A stretch of DNA of 64,000 nt, taken from contig NZ_JBIWDK010000002.1 in NCBI RefSeq assembly GCF_044761985.1, positions 496,001 to 560,000 on the forward strand. Direction: 5' to 3'. The stretch is from Peribacillus sp044761985. GTDB lineage: Bacteria; Bacillota; Bacilli; Bacillales; DSM-1321. Within the stretch, counting starts at the first letter, position 1; each line of letters opens with the position of its first letter. Below are positions 26,366 through 34,748 of the stretch, one piece after another. The notes beneath the pieces were generated by a model. It worked only from the letters and a program-made list of their open reading frames with translations. It ran no database searches and was not told the origin of the DNA. Position numbers and translations under genes: made by a program.

Positions 26366-27235
26366 TTATTCGATTGTCTTCTTAAGAACCTTTAAAATGG
26401 CCTTCGCTACTCCATGTTCTTCATTTGTCCCTGTCACTTCATCACAAAGGTTTTGAATGTCGGTCGGGGCATTTCCCATTGCGACGGATAAACCCACTCT
26501 TTCAAACATGGATATATCATTATAATTATCTCCAATGGCCATCGTCTCCTGCATAGAGCCTTCTTTTTCGTTCACATACTTTTCGAGTACGATTCCTTTT
26601 TGGGCATGTTTGCTCGTGATTTCCACATTCTCACGACCCGAAGAGGTGACAGCAGTCCCTTCATCCATTTTGAACCGCGAGGCAGCTTGGTCCAATACCT
26701 GCAAATCCGTGGAGAAACCAAGGATTTTATATAGTTCCAACTCAGCTTGGTCGAAAAGCTCAGTATAATCCGCAATGGATGTAACATGTCCCAATTGTAG
26801 ACGAGCCTCTGCATACTTTCTAATTTGGGACGGGTCAATATCCTGATTTGCCGTGACCATTACATCCACAAGGGCATCGATTGCGGTCTCGTAGTTTTTA
26901 GAGAAAATTCCTTTGCTCGTATAAATCTCGAAATAGATTCCCCGTTCTTCAAGCCACTCCGCTGCATTCTTTACGGAAGCTATCGGCATTGGATGGGAAG
27001 CCGCTACCTTCCCTTCTTGCGTGAAGAGGGCAGCGCCATTCACGCAGATGATCGGACATTCAAGGCCCACTTTATCTAAAGCATATCTGGCTTCCTCAAA
27101 CGATCTTCCAGTAGCAATGATGACTTCGATCCCTTCTTCTTGAGCCTTATGAATCGCTGATTTATTTTCTTCACTCACCGTTTGCATTTTATTCAGTAAT
27201 GTTCCGTCCATATCAATCGCAATCGTTTTAATCAT
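26366..27235 (-). CDS. Cof-type HAD phosphatase
   Basis: A 289-residue HAD-superfamily hydrolase of the Cof/YwtE type. Motif I is DMDGTLL (nucleophile Asp at residue 8), motif II lies in VIIATGRS, and motif IV is AIGDNYNDISMFE. A large C2-type cap lies between. Homologues dephosphorylate sugar phosphates, flavin nucleotides or pyridoxal phosphate; the substrate here cannot be chosen. Confidence 0.9.
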   Translation of the reverse strand: MIKTIAIDMDGTLLNKMQTVSEENKSAIHKAQEEGIEVIIATGRSFEEARYALDKVGLECPIICVNGAALFTQEGKVAASHPMPIASVKNAAEWLEERGIYFEIYTSKGIFSKNYETAIDALVDVMVTANQDIDPSQIRKYAEARLQLGHVTSIADYTELFDQAELELYKILGFSTDLQVLDQAASRFKMDEGTAVTSSGRENVEITSKHAQKGIVLEKYVNEKEGSMQETMAIGDNYNDISMFERVGLSVAMGNAPTDIQNLCDEVTGTNEEHGVAKAILKVLKKTIE

Positions 27236-27334
27236 TTAACCACTCCCTTTTCTTTTTACCCTTATTTTACCCTAATAAGAAATGATTAACATCCTTGTGC
27301 ATATAAGATGATCTAAATGATTGTCCCTTCTATG

Positions 27335-27367
27335 TAAAACTGCACCTCATTTTAAAAAAGGTGCAGT
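27335..27367 (-). terminator. Terminator after the double P-loop ATPase gene
   Basis: On the minus strand ACTGCACCT and AGGTGCAGT form a nine-pair stem around an A/T loop, followed by TTTAC. Confidence 0.75.
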
Positions 27368-27373
27368 CTCTTT

Positions 27374-28492
27374 TCAATGTAATATTGTTGGGTTATCCAT
27401 TGCCTTTACCCGCTCACCAATCTGTTCCTGAATATCTTTCATCATGTCATCGACAGCCGTAAAATCCATGGCCTTCACATAGATTGCTTCAAGTTCGTCA
27501 TGTTGCTCTTTCGCCTTCGCCAGAGACGCTGTCGCTTCATTCATTTTCTCCCGGTACCTCAAAGAGACAGCCTTGATTTGATCAGCGTATATCTCATCGG
27601 TTCCCGGAAGGATGGCCGTCTTATAGATATCGATGATTTCATCCCCTTCAAGGCTTGGGAAGTATTCATGAGGGGCGGTGCTATCAAAAATGGCGATGCC
27701 CACTTCACGCACGATCACCATATCCAAGCTATCAGGGTCAAATCCACAATGATACATTTCCACATCAAAGCCACGTTGCTCTGCAGATTTGGCAATTTTC
27801 TTCAGCATCGTCGATTTACCTGAACCCGGACGTCCTTTCAAAAAGTACCGTTTATGCACACCTTTTGTAATATTCGGAACATAGTCAACAGCACCTTTTG
27901 GAGTGGCTGCACCTAAAAACCTGTGGCGAACATCCGCTTTTTTGTTCAAGAATATATCTCTATAAAAACCCTGAATCAGTTTATTCGTCAATCCATTTAA
28001 TTTGGCGAAATCTATGTTTGCTTTATAGATTTCTTCCCATTCGTCATGTATCTCCAACGCTTTGGCAAAGTGGCCATAAGCCGCCTCATAGCTCTTGCTT
28101 CTGGCATTCGTCAATCGAATGATGTTTGCCCTTTCAGCCGCCAGCTGCTGGGAATACCAGGCAGCCCCAAGATTAACGTATTCCTCTATAGCCCCTGGCG
28201 CTTTCGGTTCAATCACATGCGGTGCCGTCCCATCCACAAGACCTACTTTCAATGCAGGGATGATCACCCCATCAATGGAATCATTATCGGAGGAACAGTG
28301 CAAAAACTCTATGTCGTAGCCTTTATCCAGCCATTCCTGGCCAATCTTTTTCATGATCGTTGATTTCCCTGACCCAGGTCCTCCCTTTAGGATGAATAAT
28401 TTCTCCAATCCCGTAAGGTTTGAATCATATAAGCTATAAAAACCTTTGGCCGTATTACCTCCGGCAAAATAATGCATCGCATTTCCTGACAC
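27374..28492 (-). CDS. ATPase with two P-loop domains
   Basis: A 372-residue protein made of two similar halves, each with a Walker A loop: KGGPGSGKSTIMKK in the first and KGRPGSGKSTMLKK in the second. Each half also repeats an LHCSSDNDS / YHCGFDPDS stretch and a DGTAPHVIEP / DSTAPHEYFP stretch, so the gene arose by internal duplication. The start is set at the GTG at 28492 (SGNAMHYFAGGNTAKGF), because AAAGGAG lies 9 bases upstream; an ATG at 28513 opens the frame. Related proteins are called PRK06851; function is unknown. Confidence 0.8.
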   Translation of the reverse strand: MSGNAMHYFAGGNTAKGFYSLYDSNLTGLEKLFILKGGPGSGKSTIMKKIGQEWLDKGYDIEFLHCSSDNDSIDGVIIPALKVGLVDGTAPHVIEPKAPGAIEEYVNLGAAWYSQQLAAERANIIRLTNARSKSYEAAYGHFAKALEIHDEWEEIYKANIDFAKLNGLTNKLIQGFYRDIFLNKKADVRHRFLGAATPKGAVDYVPNITKGVHKRYFLKGRPGSGKSTMLKKIAKSAEQRGFDVEMYHCGFDPDSLDMVIVREVGIAIFDSTAPHEYFPSLEGDEIIDIYKTAILPGTDEIYADQIKAVSLRYREKMNEATASLAKAKEQHDELEAIYVKAMDFTAVDDMMKDIQEQIGERVKAMDNPTILH

Positions 28493-28575
28493 TTCCACAC
28501 TCTCCTTTACCATACAGATGTATCTTCAAGACAGCGTATGCCATGAAGCACAGGTAGGTGAATGCCTAAAAGTTC

Positions 28576-28617
28576 AAAGTGACTAAAACCTTATAGGGAG
28601 CTTTTTAGCTTCACTTT
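28576..28617 (-). terminator. Hairpin at the ybaK 3' end
   Basis: AAAGTGA-CTAAAA and TTTTAG-TCACTTT form a long interrupted stem that includes the ybaK stop codon. The T tract after it is poor, so it may be a weak terminator or a 3'-end stabiliser. Confidence 0.45.
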
Positions 28618-29087
28618 AAAAGGGCCACAGCTTCAGCCTCTGCCCCCACCAAGAATCCCGATGGTTCCAGGACAATTTGTGTACCGATCTTCCCACCGCT
28701 CACGATGATTTCGGACAGGTCTAATGCGCTTTCATCAATAAAGGTCGGATACTGCTTTTTCATTCCTATAGGTGAACAGCCTCCGCGTATATACCCGGTG
28801 TACTTTTGCAAATCTTTAACGGCAAGCATTTCGATTTTTTTCACACCTGCTGCTTTGGCCGCTTTTTTCAAATCCAGCTCAGCAGCCACAGGGATGACAA
28901 ACACATAAAGCTGTTGAGGACCATTATGGGTAACAAGCGTTTTAAAGACCGTTTCCGGTGATTTGCCGATTTTATAAGCGACCGTAATACCATCAATTTT
29001 CCCATCATTCGCATCGTAACTCATCATCTCATACTTTATTTTCATTTTATCGAGAATACGCATCGCATTTGTTTTACTAGCTCCCAT
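28611..29087 (-). CDS. ybaK: Cys-tRNA(Pro) deacylase (YbaK/EbsC family)
   Basis: Trans-editing enzyme that hydrolyses Cys-tRNA(Pro), and other misacylated tRNAs, after proofreading by prolyl-tRNA synthetase. The 158-residue length is normal. KTLVTHNGPQQLYVFVIPV, the catalytic Lys region ELDLKKAAKAAGVKKIEML, YIRGGCSPIGMKK and the C-terminal VSGGKIGTQIVLEP are all hallmarks of the YbaK fold. It appears to be transcribed alone. Confidence 0.95.
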   Translation of the reverse strand: MGASKTNAMRILDKMKIKYEMMSYDANDGKIDGITVAYKIGKSPETVFKTLVTHNGPQQLYVFVIPVAAELDLKKAAKAAGVKKIEMLAVKDLQKYTGYIRGGCSPIGMKKQYPTFIDESALDLSEIIVSGGKIGTQIVLEPSGFLVGAEAEAVALLK

Positions 29088-29145
29088 CTCTTAAATCCCC
29101 TTACCTTTTTCCTCTATCTTACCATTTTTGAAAATAAGCCAAAAG

Positions 29146-29176
29146 AAAAGCACAAGCTTTTAACAGCTGTGCTTTT
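29146..29176 (-). terminator. gntK terminator
   Basis: On the minus strand AAAAGCACA pairs with TGTGCTTTT, with further AGCT pairing inside, and CTTTT follows. Confidence 0.8.
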
Positions 29177-29182
29177 GTCGCA

Positions 29183-30727
29183 TCACTCTAAATGTCGACG
29201 TTGGAAGTCGGCAATTCGCCTGTAATCTCCTTCTAATTTTCGGGAAACGGACAGGTAAATCGACATGAGTTCTTGGTATATTTCCACATTTGCCTCAATG
29301 GGCTCGAGCTCATGGGTGTTACCGACCATATCCTCCACCGCATCCAAACTTTCGATTTCCCCTAAAGCGTAGAGACCAAGAATGGCAGCCCCTAGACTCG
29401 AACTTTCAAAGCTTTCAGGAATCTTCACATGCTGGTTAAATATATCAGCCATAATTTGACGCCAAAGCTTGGAACGGACAAAGCCGCCACTCGCATGGAT
29501 TTTTTTCGGGGCCCCGGTCAATTCCCCTACAGTGAGCAGCACACTATATAAGTTATACATCACGCCTTCAAGTACAGATCGGACCATATGATCACGGGTA
29601 TGGTGAAGAGCCAATCCAAAGAAGGAGCCTCTCGCATCAGCGCTCCATAACGGCGCCCTTTCCCCAGCCATATATGGATGGAAAATCAACCCGTCAGAAC
29701 CAGGGGCGATATGCGTTGCCATTTCGGTCAGGATTTCGTAAGGGTCCTGGCCCAATACTTTCGCCCTCGCAATTTCCTCCCGACCAAGTTGGTCCTTGGC
29801 CCATCGGAAGGTAATCCCGCCATTATTGACCGGTCCGCCAATGACCCAATGCTTTTCAGTAAGGGCATAACAAAACGTTCTCCCTTTTGGATCCGTAAGC
29901 GGATGGTCACTGACGGTACGGACCGCTCCACTTGTGCCAATCGTTACCGCAAATATACCCGGTTTGATGGCATTTTGCCCCAAGTTAGCTAGTACCCCGT
30001 CACTGGCACCAATGACCATTGGTGTATCAGGGGAAATATTCATGTTCGCAGCCAATCCCTCACTCAAGTTGGAAAGGATATGGGTCGTCGGCACAAGCCT
30101 TGGTAGTTTGTCCGAACCGATTCCGGCAATCACCAATGCTTCCTCATCCCACTCCATCGTTTTCAAGTTGAACAGGCCTGTTGCTGAAGCCATAGAATAG
30201 TCCATCACATATTCATTGAAAAATTTATAAATGATATATTCTTTAATGCCTAGAAATTTATCCGTTTTGTTAAAAATTACAGGGTGTTCATTTCTAAGCC
30301 ACATGATTTTCGTGATGGGTGACATCGGATGAATCGGTGTCCCCGTCCTATGGTATAATGCCTCTCCCTGACTTGATGCCTTCAGTTCCTCGGCATAGGC
30401 TGCACTTCGATTATCAGCCCATGTAATGCTGTTGGTTAGTGGGTTTCCGCCTGTATCCATGGCAATCAAACTATGCATGGCCGAGCTAAACGAAATAAAC
30501 CCCAATTCTTCTTTTTCAATCCCACTTGCAATCATGACCTCACCGACTGTCAGCAAGACCGCCTTATAGATTTCTTCAGGGTCCTGTTCTGCAACGGACG
30601 GTGTGGGACTGTTCAATGGATATCCCTTAGAACATGTTTGCACTACCTTACCGTCTTTCGTAAAAAGAACCACTTTTGTACTTGTTGTCCCAATATCGAT
30701 TCCCATCATATAATTAGAATGTTTCAT
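29183..30727 (-). CDS. gntK: Gluconokinase
   Basis: FGGY-family sugar kinase of 514 residues that phosphorylates gluconate to 6-phosphogluconate. The N-terminal GIDIGTTSTKVVLF binds phosphate; SITWADNRS and the C-terminal HASGGFVRSKLWRQIMADI and SLGAAILG are conserved in GntK. The best ribosome-binding site, AAAGGAG, is 15 bases from the ATG at 30727, with an ATG-TAA pair in between (see findings). No gntR, gntP or gntZ gene is in the window, unlike the B. subtilis gntRKPZ operon. Other FGGY substrates remain possible. Confidence 0.88.
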   Translation of the reverse strand: MKHSNYMMGIDIGTTSTKVVLFTKDGKVVQTCSKGYPLNSPTPSVAEQDPEEIYKAVLLTVGEVMIASGIEKEELGFISFSSAMHSLIAMDTGGNPLTNSITWADNRSAAYAEELKASSQGEALYHRTGTPIHPMSPITKIMWLRNEHPVIFNKTDKFLGIKEYIIYKFFNEYVMDYSMASATGLFNLKTMEWDEEALVIAGIGSDKLPRLVPTTHILSNLSEGLAANMNISPDTPMVIGASDGVLANLGQNAIKPGIFAVTIGTSGAVRTVSDHPLTDPKGRTFCYALTEKHWVIGGPVNNGGITFRWAKDQLGREEIARAKVLGQDPYEILTEMATHIAPGSDGLIFHPYMAGERAPLWSADARGSFFGLALHHTRDHMVRSVLEGVMYNLYSVLLTVGELTGAPKKIHASGGFVRSKLWRQIMADIFNQHVKIPESFESSSLGAAILGLYALGEIESLDAVEDMVGNTHELEPIEANVEIYQELMSIYLSVSRKLEGDYRRIADFQRRHLE

Positions 30728-30737
30728 GCTATTACAT

Positions 30738-31153
30738 CGTGCTCCTTTCTCTTAAACAATTGTATCCAATAGTAAGATTAGGATAAGCGAAACGACTGAA
30801 ATGCCGTCCCCATTTTCGATTCATACATGTATCATCAATTACTAGATACAGGTCGGGCCAAATAGAATACGCTGCTATGTTCTTCTTTATTAAAACCCTT
30901 TGCGTAGACCCATGTAAAGGAAGAAACAAAGCCTAATCCGGTAAAAAGCGGGTTTCGTAAAATCAGGTCCCCCAATAGAGTCATAGGGTGCAGGGATGTA
31001 AAATGGCCTTAGAATTAGAATCACTCAACCATTCCAGTAGCTTAGCCATATGAACGGATCTTTAACAAACAGCTCCGTAATATTATGAGTGTTTCCCTAA
31101 TTACTCCAACTCATAAGATGAATTATAGGATCATCAAGGGCGCTTACTAGACG
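30738..31153. other. Intergenic stretch between gntK and the cobalamin operon
   Basis: More than 400 bases. A palindrome ATACATGTAT at 30823 resembles half of the B. subtilis GntR operator and lies about 95 bases upstream of gntK. A 49-codon open frame (30835-30984) looks coding. The remainder shows nothing recognisable. Confidence 0.45.
30835..30984 (-). CDS. Short ORF or gene remnant upstream of gntK
   Basis: A 49-residue open frame on the minus strand. It has coding-like composition (MTLLGDLILRNPLFTGLGFV, then SSFTWVYAKGFNKEEHSS), with a hydrophobic middle. No ribosome-binding site precedes the ATG, and a stop lies in frame shortly upstream. It may be the end of a decayed gene. No family is recognised. 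Confidence 0.25.
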   Translation of the reverse strand: MTLLGDLILRNPLFTGLGFVSSFTWVYAKGFNKEEHSSVFYLARPVSSN

Positions 31154-31198
31154 AAAAAGGGAGGGACCCTACTCGGCGCAAATCAGGTCTCTCCCTTT
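31154..31198 (-). terminator. Terminator of the corrinoid-salvage operon
   Basis: On the minus strand AAAGGGAGAGACC and GGGTCCCTCCCTTTTT form a long stem with a mismatch, 17 bases past the cblS stop. Confidence 0.85.
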
Positions 31199-31214
31199 AT
31201 ATACATATGTACCA

Positions 31215-31907
31215 TCACACGAGAATAAGCGGACCGCAACGTTGGAAAATGTCCGCTTCTAGGCTTTCAGGATAGGTGATCAAAAAACTGGTAGATGGAC
31301 CCGATGATTTCTCGATATCTACACGACTCTTTATCCGTTCGGGTATTCCCCCACCTTGTGGATCCAGCTGCTCCCATTCATAGGCAATGCCTTTCGAACC
31401 TACAGGAAGGAGGCGGACCCCTTCAAGTTCGGAGCACCATTTAAAGAGGGATAAAGGTGCAACCCACTGCTGTTGTTCCATAACCTCGTCGCCAACCAAC
31501 GGCCTGCCGACAATGGCCATTTTCCGATTGGAAGTTTCCTTCGAACCCAACCCTTTTTCCTGTTTTCCAATGACCATCAACCCTAATGCGGATTGTTGGA
31601 GGGGCATGTTACTCTCTGTACTGCCAGTAATGGACAGGTCTAACCCTATTTCATCCATTCCCTTCCTCACACCCTTCGTCAAACTTCCCCAGGCCTCATC
31701 GCCACAGAAGTTTTGAAGGACGACAGCGATTGGGCTCCCACCGGAGGCCAAACATTCCATGACCGCTACCCGAAAAGAGTAATAGCCGACCACCTCATAT
31801 GGGACATGAACAAGATCTTTTTCCTTCAGCCCGATTCCACCACTATTATCTGTTGAGATAACCAAGGACTGGGAATCATTGAACGGCAAGATCAGTGAAT
31901 CCATCAT
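31215..31907 (-). CDS. cblS: Alpha-ribazole kinase CblS
   Basis: A 230-residue AIR-synthase-related protein matching CblS, which phosphorylates alpha-ribazole to the phosphate used by CobS. The first half carries the metal/ATP-binding part, VISTDNSGGIGLKEKDLVHV and YYSFRVAVMECLASGGSPIA, with the Asp of STDNSG. ITGSTESNMPLQQSALGLMV belongs to the same fold. It overlaps cblT by 4 bases. With CblT it replaces CobT, as described for Listeria and Geobacillus. Symbol assignment rests on fold plus context. Confidence 0.82.
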   Translation of the reverse strand: MMDSLILPFNDSQSLVISTDNSGGIGLKEKDLVHVPYEVVGYYSFRVAVMECLASGGSPIAVVLQNFCGDEAWGSLTKGVRKGMDEIGLDLSITGSTESNMPLQQSALGLMVIGKQEKGLGSKETSNRKMAIVGRPLVGDEVMEQQQWVAPLSLFKWCSELEGVRLLPVGSKGIAYEWEQLDPQGGGIPERIKSRVDIEKSSGPSTSFLITYPESLEADIFQRCGPLILV

Positions 31908-32398
31908 CCAATCATTCCTTCTCGTATGAACACCTTTTTCAAGACTGGCACGAGACGAGGAATCAAAAGAATGCTCAAGAATACATTCAATGCTGTAGCC
32001 GCCGTTAAGGAAGGTACCAACATCATGTAAAACTCAGTGCTAACCAAGAATGCGAAAGGTAATCCTAAGATGAAGGCATTACCTAAAAAGAAAAAGGAAA
32101 AAGCGCTTATTTTCTTATCGTGGTCATATAGGACACCAAACATCCAAGCAAGGACTGCCATTTCCAACATGATTAAGAAATGAAAAGGACCAAGTGGCGT
32201 GCCGCCAATCAAGGCAGATAAGATATGGCCTAAACCAGCCACGATTCCTCCCGTAATCGGGCCTAATGCAACAGCCGCCAATAGTGCCGGAAAGCTATCG
32301 AAAGCTATACTTCCAATTGGGGAAGGAATCTTGATCATCGCCCCGACCAACGATAAGGCGATGAACATGGAACTCATGGTGATTTTTCTTGCGTTCAT
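31904..32398 (-). CDS. cblT: Alpha-ribazole transporter CblT (ECF S-component type)
   Basis: A 164-residue membrane protein with about five to six hydrophobic segments, of the ECF substrate-binding (S) component type. SFPALLAAVALGPITGGIVA and GHILSALIGGTPLGPFHFLI are typical loop-and-helix segments. The gene sits between pduO and cblS in a cobalamin-riboswitch operon, which identifies it as the alpha-ribazole importer. No ECF energising module is in the window; CblT has been reported to act without its own dedicated ATPases. Confidence 0.82.
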   Translation of the reverse strand: MNARKITMSSMFIALSLVGAMIKIPSPIGSIAFDSFPALLAAVALGPITGGIVAGLGHILSALIGGTPLGPFHFLIMLEMAVLAWMFGVLYDHDKKISAFSFFFLGNAFILGLPFAFLVSTEFYMMLVPSLTAATALNVFLSILLIPRLVPVLKKVFIREGMIG

Positions 32399-32400
32399 GT

Positions 32401-32985
32401 TTATTCCTTTTCCTTTCTTTTTCCTCCGCGGAATACGTTAGCACTACGGGCATATTCGACATCCTTCACACCAAGGCGGAAGTTGATCACTCGTGCGACC
32501 GCAAAGAAATAATCCGATAACCGATTTAAATATTGCAGGGAAAGAGGAGACACCGCTGCACCCGATTTGATCAAGGAAACCACCAATCGTTCAGCCCTTC
32601 TTGTAACGGTACGTGCTATATGGATTGTTGCAGCCGCTTTTGTACCACCTGGCAATATGAACTTTTCCAATTCAGGGGCTTCGACGATGAAGGCATCGAT
32701 TCGTTCTTCTAAGTATGTAATCGCCTCATCCGTCAACTTTTGAGGGGCTTTATCAGAAACGGTCGCCAAATCACCACCGCAGTCAAATAGCTCATGTTGG
32801 ATCTTTTCCAAATCTACTAGTACATCTTCAAAAAGCGCCGAATCCAATTCAGTTACGGCAAGCCCAATATAGCTATTCACTTCATCCACAGTCCCGTAAG
32901 ATTCAACACGGATATCATCCTTATCCAAACGGCCCCCGATTACGCTTGTTTGCCCTTTATCACCTGTACGTGTATATATTTTCAT
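32401..32985 (-). CDS. pduO: Cob(I)alamin adenosyltransferase (PduO type)
   Basis: Transfers the adenosyl group of ATP to cob(I)alamin or cobinamide. The 194-residue protein has the PduO/YvqK signatures: YTRTGDKGQTSVIGG near the N terminus, GTVDEVNSYIG, ELFDCGGDLAT and the C-terminal VTRRAERL and LNRLSDYFF. The start is the ATG at 32985 with AGAGGAGG upstream; the open frame extends 84 codons further but overlaps the upstream gene. It lies 13 bases downstream of the short cobU-like gene and 2 bases before cblT. Confidence 0.95.
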   Translation of the reverse strand: MKIYTRTGDKGQTSVIGGRLDKDDIRVESYGTVDEVNSYIGLAVTELDSALFEDVLVDLEKIQHELFDCGGDLATVSDKAPQKLTDEAITYLEERIDAFIVEAPELEKFILPGGTKAAATIHIARTVTRRAERLVVSLIKSGAAVSPLSLQYLNRLSDYFFAVARVINFRLGVKDVEYARSANVFRGGKRKEKE

Positions 32986-32998
32986 CTCTATTCCTCCT

Positions 32999-33427
32999 CT
33001 ATTTAATTCGTTGATTGATTCCATACCAAATGATATCCACGCGTGTAGAAATGGTTGCCACATCTTGAAAGATCCATCCGCATGCATCACGCCATTGACG
33101 GTTCTTTTTTTCGATTGGAACGATGCCTTTTGATAGATCCGAACCGATGATAACACATGTGCGACCGCTTTCTTCTTTCTCCCATATTCGCCAGCCGTCC
33201 AGGATTTCCTTCCACTTCTTTCGGATTGACTCCACATCCATCATATTCACATCCTGCCCAATCCACGCATCGATTCCCTGTAGCACGACGATATCCTTTT
33301 GAAAATCTCTGAAATCCGGTTGGTCGTTTTGATAGCCTGATAGCCATAGACCCTCAGTATTCAACCCGTAAAATTGCTTGACCCATTTAGTTTTCCCATT
33401 ATAGGCACCTCCTGTAACAAAGTGCAA
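32999..33427 (-). CDS. Short CobU-like P-loop protein
   Basis: A 142-residue protein similar to the front of CobU/CobP (adenosylcobinamide kinase/guanylyltransferase). It has the P-loop FVTGGAYNGKTKWVK, the VVLQGIDAWIG segment in place of the Walker B region (LDCLTTLL in CobU), and VIIGSDLSKGIVPIEKKNRQWRDACGW matching the C-terminal VSNEVVQEPI region. The basic His-containing guanylylation segment of CobU is missing. It starts at TTG (33427) with GGAGGGG upstream and overlaps cobC by 67 bases. It is second to the full-length cobU of the same operon; role unknown. Confidence 0.75.
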   Translation of the reverse strand: MHFVTGGAYNGKTKWVKQFYGLNTEGLWLSGYQNDQPDFRDFQKDIVVLQGIDAWIGQDVNMMDVESIRKKWKEILDGWRIWEKEESGRTCVIIGSDLSKGIVPIEKKNRQWRDACGWIFQDVATISTRVDIIWYGINQRIK

Positions 33428-33999
33428 CGTTCACCCCTCCTCAACCTTTCTTTGTTTTCCCAAATCAGCTCATACCCCTTCGCATGGGGTATCGACCAAT
33501 CCCAAAAGGGCTTTTCCACCGGTGCATAACGGGCAAGGAGCTCACGTATCACACCTCCATGAGTCATCACCGCATACGTGGAGCTATCCTCATCCGCGAT
33601 CAACCGGGCCCAGCCATTATGAACCCGCCTGGAAAACTCAGGATAACTCTCCCCTTTAGGAACAGCTGCCACCATGGGATCCTCCAGCCATTTTTGATAA
33701 TCAGCATTCGTCTTCAGTTCTTCATAAGTTCGGCCTTCCCACCTGCCGAAATTCATTTCACGGAAAGCAGGCCATCCCACTGGATCAACCTCCGGGAACA
33801 GATGCCTTGATGTTTCCATGCACCTAAGTAAGTCGCTTGAATGAATCCTTTCATATCTTGGATAGTATTGCTTCCATTCCTCGATATCCCTTTTTCCTTT
33901 TATGCTTAAGGGAGAATCCGTCCACCCTAAATAGGCTTTTCGCTCATTGGCTTCCGTCAACCCATGGCGAAGTAGTGTAATAGCCACAGAATCAGCCAT
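33361..33999 (-). CDS. cobC: Alpha-ribazole phosphatase (CobC-like)
   Basis: Histidine-phosphatase-family enzyme expected to remove the phosphate from adenosylcobalamin-5'-phosphate or alpha-ribazole phosphate. LLRHGLTEAN carries the catalytic RHG, SSDLLRCMETS the second Arg, FGRWEGRTYEEL the Glu, and MTHGGVIREL the second His. The start is the ATG at 33999 (MADSVAI) with GTGGAGG 7 bases upstream. It overlaps the end of cobS by 43 bases. Context, not residues, separates it from phosphoglycerate-mutase relatives. Confidence 0.85.
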   Translation of the reverse strand: MADSVAITLLRHGLTEANERKAYLGWTDSPLSIKGKRDIEEWKQYYPRYERIHSSDLLRCMETSRHLFPEVDPVGWPAFREMNFGRWEGRTYEELKTNADYQKWLEDPMVAAVPKGESYPEFSRRVHNGWARLIADEDSSTYAVMTHGGVIRELLARYAPVEKPFWDWSIPHAKGYELIWENKERLRRGERCTLLQEVPIMGKLNGSSNFTG

Positions 34000-34748
34000 A
34001 ACCACACCTCCACTCCTTCAACTGACGCGCCCAGCACATCACCCGTTATTCCACCGAACCAACGGATGATTTTCCGTTTTATATAAAGGAGAAAGAGTAG
34101 TGCGGCGATCCCCATGATCGCGAATAAAGCCATGAGGTTGATATCGATTAAATAAGCTATCGCAAAACTTAAAAGCAGGTAAATCCAATATATGTGCAAG
34201 CTGTTTTTCCTGACTGCACTTTGGAAAAAGGCGCCCAGTCCCTCTTTTTTAGCCAACTGCATCCGGCTAAGTAAATAGCCCATCACGCATTTACTTAGAA
34301 AGGGAACCATGATAATCAAAAAATAAGTCCATTCATTGATCCGTTCGATGATTTCATACATCCATATAAAGCGGGCAGCTAACAGCACAATGACAGAAAT
34401 GACACCAAATGCACCGGTCCTGGAGTCCTTCATGATCTCCAGTCGTCGTTCTTTATCTTGGTACGAAAAGAAGGCGTCACTTGCATCAATCCAACCATCA
34501 AGGTGCAACCCACCTGTTAGGGCAATCGTTAATACCCATAGCACAAACGCAATGGCTAGGGGGGAAAATGGTGTCCATTCCACAAGCCCGTATAGCACTC
34601 CTCCTAATATCAGACCTAGAAACAATCCGACCAAAGGAAACGTTTGGATCGCCCGGTGAATATACTTCTTATCCATTGGAAGTTGTTTCTTTATGGGAAA
34701 CACCGTAAAAAATTGCAAGTTAATTAAGAATCCAATCCAGCTATTCAT
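33957..34748 (-). CDS. cobS: Adenosylcobinamide-GDP ribazoletransferase
   Basis: Membrane enzyme joining adenosylcobinamide-GDP with alpha-ribazole (phosphate) in the last steps of cobalamin assembly. The 263-residue protein has about six hydrophobic segments and the CobS signatures FFTVFPI near the N terminus, GGLHLDGWIDASDAFFS (Asp-rich metal site) and RTGAFGV. Its start overlaps the cobU stop by 4 bases. It receives its two substrates from cobU and cblS, both in the operon. Confidence 0.95.
   Translation of the reverse strand: MNSWIGFLINLQFFTVFPIKKQLPMDKKYIHRAIQTFPLVGLFLGLILGGVLYGLVEWTPFSPLAIAFVLWVLTIALTGGLHLDGWIDASDAFFSYQDKERRLEIMKDSRTGAFGVISVIVLLAARFIWMYEIIERINEWTYFLIIMVPFLSKCVMGYLLSRMQLAKKEGLGAFFQSAVRKNSLHIYWIYLLLSFAIAYLIDINLMALFAIMGIAALLFLLYIKRKIIRWFGGITGDVLGASVEGVEVWLWLILWLLHYFAMG

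Noticed and set aside
30823..30832. GntR operator upstream of gntK
   Set aside because: Only one half-site ATACATGTAT is seen; the second half of the known operator is missing, and no gntR gene is near.
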